Shown here piece after piece: positions 44,318 to 49,788 of a DNA stretch of 49,788 nucleotides. The stretch lies in assembly GCF_018919175.1 (NCBI RefSeq), contig NZ_JAHLQL010000009.1, forward strand, positions 1 to 49,788, read 5' to 3'. How positions within the stretch are numbered: position 1 is the stretch's first letter; every line of letters begins with the position of its first letter. Both the position numbers and the translations under genes were made by a program. The notes under the pieces are model-generated. The model did not search any database. It saw nothing but the letters and a program-made list of their open reading frames with translations, and was not told the DNA's origin. This stretch comes from Clostridium simiarum. GTDB lineage: Bacteria > Bacillota > Clostridia > Clostridiales > Clostridiaceae.

Positions 44318-44810
44318 TATAAAACCATCTTCTTATCTGCATTCCAAGAAATAATAAAAAACTAGGATATATACTAGAAATTAATATAAAACATGGATTT
44401 ATATTATCATTTACGATAGGAACCATTTGAAACCATGAGATTGGAAAGTTAAGTAAGTAAGCCATATAAACAAATATACTAGGAATGATAGACTCATCAG
44501 GTGTACCCATATCATAAAGCGACTTTATATAATCATGATCAATAAGCAAAATCAAAGAACTTATTGCAAGTAATATAAAAATATTCTTCACTGATAAAAG
44601 GTCATAAATACTGTTTTTCTGGAGTTTCAAAGATAAACCAAAAAGTACAAATATAATTGAAAATATTATCATAATGTCTTTACTAACTTTGTATCTATAA
44701 CTTTGACTATATAAAATGTCTGATGGATCAAACATTATAATAAGAGTTATAAGTAATATAATAATTGCTATAAAATATAAAACAATGGATTTATTTTTTT
44801 TTAATATAAT
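44310..44810 (-). CDS. Small membrane protein with a probable ATT start
   Basis: I do not recognise this protein of about 166 residues. It has four or five membrane segments (SIVLYFIAIIILLITLIIM; IMIIFSIIFVLFGLSL; NIFILLAISSLILLI; FILISSIYPSFLLFLGM). The first ATG (44735) has no ribosome site and falls after the first helix. A perfect AAGGAGG lies 6 nt before an in-frame ATT at 44808-44810, giving a normal N-terminal helix. ATT is a rare start codon; a recent mutation of ATG is the alternative. It lies opposite to the immunity pairs, inside the bacteriocin-like locus. Confidence 0.6.
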   Translation of the reverse strand: MILKKNKSIVLYFIAIIILLITLIIMFDPSDILYSQSYRYKVSKDIMIIFSIIFVLFGLSLKLQKNSIYDLLSVKNIFILLAISSLILLIDHDYIKSLYDMGTPDESIIPSIFVYMAYLLNFPISWFQMVPIVNDNINPCFILISSIYPSFLLFLGMQIRRWFYKE

Positions 44811-44967
44811 ATTATTCCTCCTTAACCTATCATAAAACTAGTTAAATTATATCAAATACTTATTATGGATACAATGTTATATTATAGAGTAATATTAAGT
44901 TAATCACCAAATTAATCTTGAGGACATGATTTTAAATTAAGAATTCAAATAATTAAGTGGATTTCTT

Positions 44968-45405
44968 CTATTTGATTATTTGTTTACTTATTAAATATAA
45001 AACTAACAAAAAAGAAAGAATTATTAAACCTAAATATTTTATAAAACCTAAAGTATATATAATTTTAATAATAAAAACAAATGGTGCTAAAAGAATATTA
45101 ATTATTATTATTAATATCTCCATAGCTAAACTCATGTCAGAAGTAGTTTGCATCATAGCTGTTAAAAAATAGTCTATATTAAAAATAAGTATACTAAATA
45201 ATATAGATAAAAAAATAAAATACTTATTCAAACTGACCACATTTATTTTAAATTTTTTAAAATATAATAGCATTATGGATATATTTAGTATAAGTATGCA
45301 GGTTGAATATTTTATACTAAAAAATGATTCTTTTGTGATATTTATAAAAATAAAACTTAGTATTATTAGTAATAAATGAATGACTATAAGTTTATGTTTT
45401 TTCAT
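44968..45405 (-). CDS. Small hydrophobic membrane protein
   Basis: This 145-residue protein with four membrane helices is not recognised as a family member. GGAGG stands 6 nt before the ATG (MKKHKLIVIHLL). It lies 150 bp upstream of the 44310 gene on the same strand, perhaps as an operon. Its place between immunity pairs suggests an accessory or immunity role, by position only. Confidence 0.65.
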   Translation of the reverse strand: MKKHKLIVIHLLLIILSFIFINITKESFFSIKYSTCILILNISIMLLYFKKFKINVVSLNKYFIFLSILFSILIFNIDYFLTAMMQTTSDMSLAMEILIIIINILLAPFVFIIKIIYTLGFIKYLGLIILSFLLVLYLISKQIIK

Positions 45406-45846
45406 TTTGAACCTCCAATTGTATTTCTAACAGGTTTTACATTGAAGTAAAACTACTTTTATCTGTAATTCCCCCTAATTACAAAGGAAACATTTAGTAT
45501 TATTCAATATAAAGATATGTATTACTTTAAATTTTCATATTGAAAATTTTGATAGAAGTCTCACCAAAACTTATGACAAAATTCTCATTAATAACTAAAA
45601 TGTTTAATTATTGAATATACTTTTACATATGATATTCCTATACAATAATATAATTTGATTATAAGTTATTGGAGAAGCATACTAAGTTACTGATTAATTA
45701 AGTCTTATAGAAATTATATTAAAAGGGTTATTATTAGGCACTTCATTATCCTTATATTAACGCTAATATAATAATATGTAAATAATTTTATAGATACGCC
45801 TCTATACTAACTTGTGGGCTTTGCAACTCAAGATTAACACACCTCG
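45406..45846. other. Intergenic, no gene seen
   Basis: Holds a small inverted repeat GTTTTAC-ATTGAA-GTAAAAC at about 45433-45452 before the gene at 45405. Its last 45 bp resemble the sequence ahead of pair 1 (CTTGTGGGCTTTGCAACT). Otherwise nothing is seen. Confidence 0.4.
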
Positions 45847-45875
45847 TTTACAATATATACATAAAATGATATTAT
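45847..45875 (+). promoter_or_regulatory. SigA-type promoter of immunity pair 3
   Basis: TTTACA (45847-45852), 17 bp, TATTAT (45870-45875), identical to the pair 1 promoter including spacer. Confidence 0.6.
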
Positions 45876-45915
45876 ATACAAGTAGGCTTATCTTTTAATG
45901 TTAGGGGGAATAGTA

Positions 45916-46461
45916 GTGAAAATATATTATAAAAACACTCTAGAAGATTTAGCAGATTATAATATCTATAATATAGAGAACTCATCTGCTTTTAAAGTAT
46001 TTCATAAAGTTTATACCTTAGCATTTTTAATTATTTTTTTAATTATGATTATTTTAGTTTATAAAATTAAGGACTTACTTCCAACTGAAATATTAATAAT
46101 AGGTTTATTTCTAATAGGTTTACTATGTTTTTTAACTAACCCTAAAAGATACAAAAAAAGAATGAGAAAGCTTCTTATAAGAAGTGAATACAAAGAGTTA
46201 GAAGGATTTACTACCGTTGATTTAACATTAACATTAAATGAAGAAGGAATATCAAAAGAAAGTAAAACTACTCAATATAAAGTTCCTTGGTCTAGTGTAG
46301 AAAATGTTAAAGTTAGAGAAAATTATATATGTATTTATATAAGCTGTTTTAATAAACCTGGATGCTTTATTATACCAATAAAAGCCTTTAATGACCCTTC
46401 TGAAAAAGATACCTTTTTACAGATTTTTAAGCAATATAAAATTGATGTAATCTGTGCATAA
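45916..46461 (+). CDS. YcxB-like membrane protein A3 (putative immunity)
   Basis: This 181-residue copy of A1 uses the same GTG start. The flanks and first codons are near-identical to A1; the C-terminal domain has VPWSSVENVKVRENYICIYI and IIPIKAFNDPSEKDTFLQIF. Membrane segments are closer to A2. Confidence 0.75.
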   Translation: MKIYYKNTLEDLADYNIYNIENSSAFKVFHKVYTLAFLIIFLIMIILVYKIKDLLPTEILIIGLFLIGLLCFLTNPKRYKKRMRKLLIRSEYKELEGFTTVDLTLTLNEEGISKESKTTQYKVPWSSVENVKVRENYICIYISCFNKPGCFIIPIKAFNDPSEKDTFLQIFKQYKIDVICA

Positions 46462-46548
46462 TTAGTAAAAACAAAAGAATAACTTAATAACTTGTGTTTA
46501 TAATGTACAACCTTTTACATTGAAAATAATGTTTCGGGAGTGATATGA

Positions 46549-47163
46549 ATGAAAATATCTTATAAAAATACTAGACAAGACTTTATTGATCTTAGTATTA
46601 ATAATTACTATAAGTCACAAAAAACTTCTAATAATTCCGAAAAACACCCTAATTATAAATACATGTCGATATTAGTTAAATTTTTAATGTTGGTCTTTAT
46701 TGTACTAGGATTATCTATTAGTTATGATAAATCTAATAAGTTTTTGATTTGTTTCTCATTATTAATACTAATAATATACTTAGCATATATAGTATCTACT
46801 ATAATTAATCCTAATATATTCGAGAATAAAATAGTAAAGATACTTGCTAAAAGGTCACATAAAAATATAAACGAAGATTTTTTAAGTACTATAACCTTAA
46901 CATTGAGTGAGGAAGGAATATCAGCGGAAAGTGATGCTGTATTATTTAAAAGCATCTGGACTAATATAGAAAAAGCTATGATTACAGAAAATCATGTATC
47001 TATTTATATAAAATATAACGGGGTTTCTCCTCTATTTACTATACCCCTAAGAACCTTTAATGAACCTTCAGAAAAAGAGTCCTTTCTAGAAATCATTAGA
47101 CAACATGATGTTAATATAGTAAATTCAATAGATTTTAAAGATACAAAAGGGAGAAAAAATTAG
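46549..47163 (+). CDS. YcxB-like membrane protein B3 (putative immunity)
   Basis: This 204-residue copy of B1/B2 has a TGA five bases before the ATG start in the same frame, fixing the start for all three copies. The N-terminal linker differs (NYYKSQKTSNNSEKHPN), while the C-terminus is identical to B2. It is followed by the second 156-bp repeat and effector 2. Confidence 0.75.
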   Translation: MKISYKNTRQDFIDLSINNYYKSQKTSNNSEKHPNYKYMSILVKFLMLVFIVLGLSISYDKSNKFLICFSLLILIIYLAYIVSTIINPNIFENKIVKILAKRSHKNINEDFLSTITLTLSEEGISAESDAVLFKSIWTNIEKAMITENHVSIYIKYNGVSPLFTIPLRTFNEPSEKESFLEIIRQHDVNIVNSIDFKDTKGRKN

Positions 47164-47243
47164 ATTATTTTCTCTCTTTTTTGTTTTGTCTAACAATAGT
47201 ATCTATAAATAAGTAAAATAACAAAATATATTTACTTTTAAGC
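47088..47243. repeat. 156-bp perfect direct repeat, copy 2
   Basis: Identical to 43881-44036. Here it leads directly into TTTACA of the effector 2 promoter. Confidence 0.95.
47144..47182 (+). terminator. Terminator of pair 3
   Basis: AAAAGGGAGAAAA pairs with TTTTCTCTCTTTT, followed by TTGTTTTG; identical to the one at 43937. Confidence 0.8.
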
Positions 47244-47273
47244 TTTACATATTTGAGACTTCATTATCTTTTA
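47244..47273 (+). promoter_or_regulatory. UviA-type promoter of effector 2
   Basis: TTTACA (47244-47249), 18 bp, CTTTTA (47268-47273). Spacer and leader differ from the effector 1 promoter at only a few bases. Confidence 0.6.
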
Positions 47274-47338
47274 TTAGCATAGTTACATTCAAGCTTGATT
47301 TTTAATTATAAACTAAAAGATTAATGGAGGTTTTAAAA

Positions 47339-48556
47339 ATGGGAAAATATTATCCAAATATAAACCCAGGTGATTTTGTTCCAGGAGGATTTACTTATAA
47401 TAATAATGCTCAAGTAGTTGGAGATGATTTATACATCAGAGATGCTAATGGTAACAGAATAGATGGAAGAAAAATTGCTAATGGAGATAGGGTTACAGTA
47501 TTAAATGTAGACTATACTAAACAGCTAATATTAGTTCAATATCCAACACTATCTGGGATTAGGCAAGGATATGTTAGTAATGTTTCTAAACTAATTAAAT
47601 ATTATAATGCTAATTCATGGGTTAATGGTTCAACTCAAAAAACAGTGTATGATGAAGATGGTTCATATCTAGGATTGTTAAATCCTTATGAATCTGCAAC
47701 CACACTATATAAGAAGAATGGAATGACACATATAGTTTACAATACGCATAAGGGAATAAATACTAAATCAGGTTATATTGTTTATGAAAGTGACAATGGA
47801 ATCGGTAATGATTCTGATATACAAATTCCTGATGTTTATCATCTACAAGCAATTAAAGAGCAATATGGAGTAAGTGGAAAAGGTCGACCTTTAAATGCTT
47901 ATAAAATAGGTTATGGCAAGAAAGTTCTGTTTGCTGGATTTGCATTACATGGATGGGAAGATAATTGGAATAATGATGGACTTGCATTAGTCAATATAGC
48001 AAATTCATTAATAACTAAATTTGGTGATTATAAATCAGCAAATAATGGATTGCATGGATGGACTGTATATATTGCACCATGCATGAATCCAGATGGAGTT
48101 ATAGTTAATGGTACTAATGATGGACCAGGAAGATGTACTGTAACTACTAGGATTGATATGAATAGATGTTTTCCTTATAATTTTACACCACAGCATAGTT
48201 CTAGAAATTATACTGGAGCAAATTCATTAGGTGCTCCAGAGGCTCAAGCTATAAAAAGTTACTTAGAAAAAATAAATTTATCTTCTAGTGAAATGATAGT
48301 TTTAGATTTTCATGGATGGATGAACTTTACTCAAGGAAATGCTGAAATTGGAGGATATTTTGGAAATCAGTTTGGGTTTGGACACTATAATATTTATAGT
48401 TCAGGATTCTTATCAAGTTGGGCTACAACTCTAAAAAATACTAAAGCAGTTCTAATAGAGTACCCAACTTCAACTTATAGTTATGATGATGTAATAAGTG
48501 GAAATTATATAGGTAAAACATTTAACGGTATAGTAAATATATTGAAAAGTAATTAA
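47339..48556 (+). CDS. Bacteriocin-like effector 2: wall module plus M14 peptidase
   Basis: This 405-residue protein has the shared wall module (about 15-155) and an M14 zinc peptidase domain (about 170-405) with His204 and Glu207 (ALHGWEDNW), His325 (LDFHGW), MNPDG and MNRCFPYNF, and catalytic Glu374 (VLIEYP). It lacks the wall-binding repeats and C-terminal domain of effector 1, ending right after the peptidase. The leader and first codons (MGKYYP) match effector 1, so the 5' parts are duplicated. No signal peptide. ATG 47339 follows TGGAGG. Confidence 0.85.
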   Translation: MGKYYPNINPGDFVPGGFTYNNNAQVVGDDLYIRDANGNRIDGRKIANGDRVTVLNVDYTKQLILVQYPTLSGIRQGYVSNVSKLIKYYNANSWVNGSTQKTVYDEDGSYLGLLNPYESATTLYKKNGMTHIVYNTHKGINTKSGYIVYESDNGIGNDSDIQIPDVYHLQAIKEQYGVSGKGRPLNAYKIGYGKKVLFAGFALHGWEDNWNNDGLALVNIANSLITKFGDYKSANNGLHGWTVYIAPCMNPDGVIVNGTNDGPGRCTVTTRIDMNRCFPYNFTPQHSSRNYTGANSLGAPEAQAIKSYLEKINLSSSEMIVLDFHGWMNFTQGNAEIGGYFGNQFGFGHYNIYSSGFLSSWATTLKNTKAVLIEYPTSTYSYDDVISGNYIGKTFNGIVNILKSN

Positions 48557-48582
48557 GGAATAATCAGTCAAGCCAACCAACG

Positions 48583-48645
48583 CTATTAGACCTAATTAAA
48601 GAGTTAGCAGGGTTATCAGTACGATATAACTACTTTTACTTATCT
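48583..48645 (+). pseudogene. Short relic of a toxin-44-type domain
   Basis: In frame from 48583 the sequence reads LLDLIKELAGLSVRYNYFYLS, resembling ITGKLKDLMVRYEYMYRS in effector 3. There is no start and the frame leaves similarity at once. It sits between effector 2 and the effector 3 promoter and is probably a trace of an older cassette. Confidence 0.4.
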
Positions 48646-48648
48646 ATG

Positions 48649-48676
48649 TTTACAAATTTTAAATCCTTCTCTTTTT
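48649..48676 (+). promoter_or_regulatory. UviA-type promoter of effector 3
   Basis: TTTACA (48649-48654), 16 bp, CTTTTT (48671-48676), then TTAGTGTAGTTTCAAAGCTTGG, a leader related to those of effectors 1 and 2. Confidence 0.6.
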
Positions 48677-48741
48677 AATTAGTGTAGTTTCAAAGCTTGG
48701 TTTTTAATCACAAAAAATATTAAGAGAAAGAGGTTTTAAAA

Positions 48742-49593
48742 ATGGGTTTTAGTTATAATAATAATGCTACAGTAGTTAATGATTGGCTCTATGTAAGGGA
48801 TGCAGATGGAAATACTATATCTGGTAGACAAGTTGATATTGGAGATAATATAACTGTATTAGATGTAGGCTACTCAAAGCAGTTAGCTCTAGTAGAATAT
48901 CCTACAGCTAGTGGAGTAAGAACAGGTTACGTAAATAATGCTACCAATTGTATTCAGTACTACTATCAAGATCAATATTCTAATGGTTCTACTTCTGAAA
49001 CTGTATACGATGAAAATGGTTCATATTTAGGTTCATTAGACTCTTGGGAAAAAGCAACACCTTTATATAAAAAAAACGGCAGAATACATGTAGTTTATAG
49101 TACTAATAAAGGACGAAATACCAAATCAGGTTATGTTGATTATAATGGAGGTTTTACTAAATTTGATAATAATAATAATGATATAGAGGATATTACAGGA
49201 AAGCTTAAAGATTTAATGGTAAGATATGAGTATATGTATAGATCTAGTTGGGCTAATAATTCACCTATAGAAAAATTATATAAATTCTATAATCTTGTTC
49301 GTAATAAAGGTAAATTAGACTTGAAAAATCAAGGTTGGACAGATGCACAATATAAATTTAATGGAGTTATTATTCCAAATGATGCTCCAGGAAATATTCT
49401 TTATGGATACTTAGGCAAAGCTTTCGGATATAGTGATGAGCTGTTAAAAAGAGCTGCTGGATTCGCTCAACAACAAGCTGGAACAAATAAACCTGAATGG
49501 GGTACTTGGAGCGGAGACTTTCCATATGGTGATGACCCAGCAGATCAATTCTTTATACAATTAGGTATTCAATATTATAAACAAAATCATTAA
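48742..49593 (+). CDS. Bacteriocin-like effector 3: wall module plus toxin-44-like domain
   Basis: This 283-residue protein begins directly with the shared wall module (MGFSYNNNATVVNDWLYVRD, to about 140). After an Asn-rich linker comes a domain of about 130 residues: LMVRYEYMYRSSWANNSPIE, LDLKNQGW, NILYGYLGKAFGYSDELLKR, AAGFAQQQAGTNKPEWG and GDDPADQFFIQLGIQYYK. This pattern fits the polymorphic-toxin domain known as bacterial toxin 44, as I recall it; activity is not established here. No signal peptide. AGAGG precedes the ATG. Confidence 0.8.
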   Translation: MGFSYNNNATVVNDWLYVRDADGNTISGRQVDIGDNITVLDVGYSKQLALVEYPTASGVRTGYVNNATNCIQYYYQDQYSNGSTSETVYDENGSYLGSLDSWEKATPLYKKNGRIHVVYSTNKGRNTKSGYVDYNGGFTKFDNNNNDIEDITGKLKDLMVRYEYMYRSSWANNSPIEKLYKFYNLVRNKGKLDLKNQGWTDAQYKFNGVIIPNDAPGNILYGYLGKAFGYSDELLKRAAGFAQQQAGTNKPEWGTWSGDFPYGDDPADQFFIQLGIQYYKQNH

Positions 49594-49604
49594 TTAAACA
49601 TTAT

Positions 49605-49650
49605 AAAACGCCTTTTATGCTAATTTAAATTATCATAAAAGGCGTTTTAT
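49605..49650. terminator. Bidirectional terminator
   Basis: AAAACGCCTTTTATG pairs with CATAAAAGGCGTTTT; works for effector 3 and for the minus-strand gene entering from the right. Confidence 0.85.
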
Positions 49651-49728
49651 TTAAAGTTGAATTTTTTTGTAAAATAGTATTTTGTTATAATCCTTTTAAA
49701 TTCATAAAGATCAAAAAATGGTTCTAAT

Positions 49729-49788
49729 CTATTTGTCTTCTCTCCAATCATATTTACCGCTAGGTAAGTTTATCTTATGACCATTAAT
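49729..49788 (-). CDS. C-terminal end of a gene running in from the right (partial)
   Basis: The minus strand has an open frame from the window edge ending INLPSGKYDWREDK and TAG (49729-49731), about 80 bp beyond the shared terminator. Only 19 codons are visible, so the product is unknown; given its place it could be an immunity gene for effector 3 or an unrelated neighbour. Confidence 0.35.
   Translation of the reverse strand: MNGHKINLPSGKYDWREDK

Noticed and set aside
36527..49593. Prophage
   Set aside because: Holin-like and amidase genes are present, but there are no capsid, terminase, tail, integrase or repressor genes, and the sigma factor and immunity-like repeats fit a bacteriocin locus better.

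Overview
The window looks like chromosomal DNA of a low-GC, anaerobic, spore-former-type Clostridium (sensu stricto). The evidence is the very AT-rich sequence, AGGAGG ribosome sites, a large Firmicute-type SRP RNA beside dnaX, a selenocysteine-containing betaine reductase, and UviA/UviB-type bacteriocin genes. I do not assign a species.

Layout. 1-105 is the leader of an rRNA operon running off the left edge on the minus strand (promoter and boxA visible; 16S itself is outside). 500-2100 is sparse: a DUF2508 gene, a decayed radical-SAM maturase relic and a Nudix hydrolase. 2238-5579 is a housekeeping block on the minus strand: recR, ebfC, dnaX, SRP RNA, tRNA-Ser(GGA). 5800-8200 holds an AIM24-family gene, an Mpv17-like membrane protein and lgt. 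8498-12728 encodes an extracytoplasmic reductase pair (FMN-binding lipoprotein plus fumarate-reductase-like FAD lipoprotein) and an adjacent DcuS/CitA-type two-component system. 12906-18831 is a galactose locus: a LacI-family regulator and galM diverge from galK-galE-galT across a control region with paired operators; the same operator pair recurs without a gene at 18991-19021. 19296-24508 is a betaine-reduction cluster: TetR regulator, grdI, the selenoprotein gene grdH (in-frame UGA at 22643) and a BCCT betaine transporter. 24587-35970 is mixed housekeeping: tRNA-Ser(CGA), tadA, a CorC/HlyC protein, tRNA-Arg(CCT), a carboxyltransferase (oadA-like), RpiR regulator, phasin-like gene, UbiB-like kinase, TetR regulator, psd and a lipoprotein.

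36462-49650 is the most unusual part: a modular bacteriocin or toxin-immunity locus. A UviA/TcdR-type sigma factor gene and a UviB holin-like gene are followed by an amidase. Then come three further proteins that carry the same roughly 140-residue wall-targeting module fused to different payloads: M14 zinc peptidase plus wall-binding repeats plus a novel C-terminal domain, M14 peptidase alone, and a polymorphic-toxin (toxin-44-like) domain. None of the four has a signal peptide. The sigma gene and the three large effectors are preceded by TTTACA-N16/18-CTTTT(A/T), the promoter type known for this sigma family. Between the effectors lie three tandem copies of a two-gene unit of YcxB-like membrane proteins with ordinary SigA-type promoters, which I propose are immunity proteins. 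Two relics (44037-44273 and 48583-48645) and a perfect 156-bp duplication show that cassettes have been gained, recombined and lost here. I infer that producer cells switch on the sigma factor, lyse through UviB plus amidase, and release wall-targeted effectors, while kin are protected by constitutively expressed membrane proteins.

Functions were assigned by reading motifs, without database searches.
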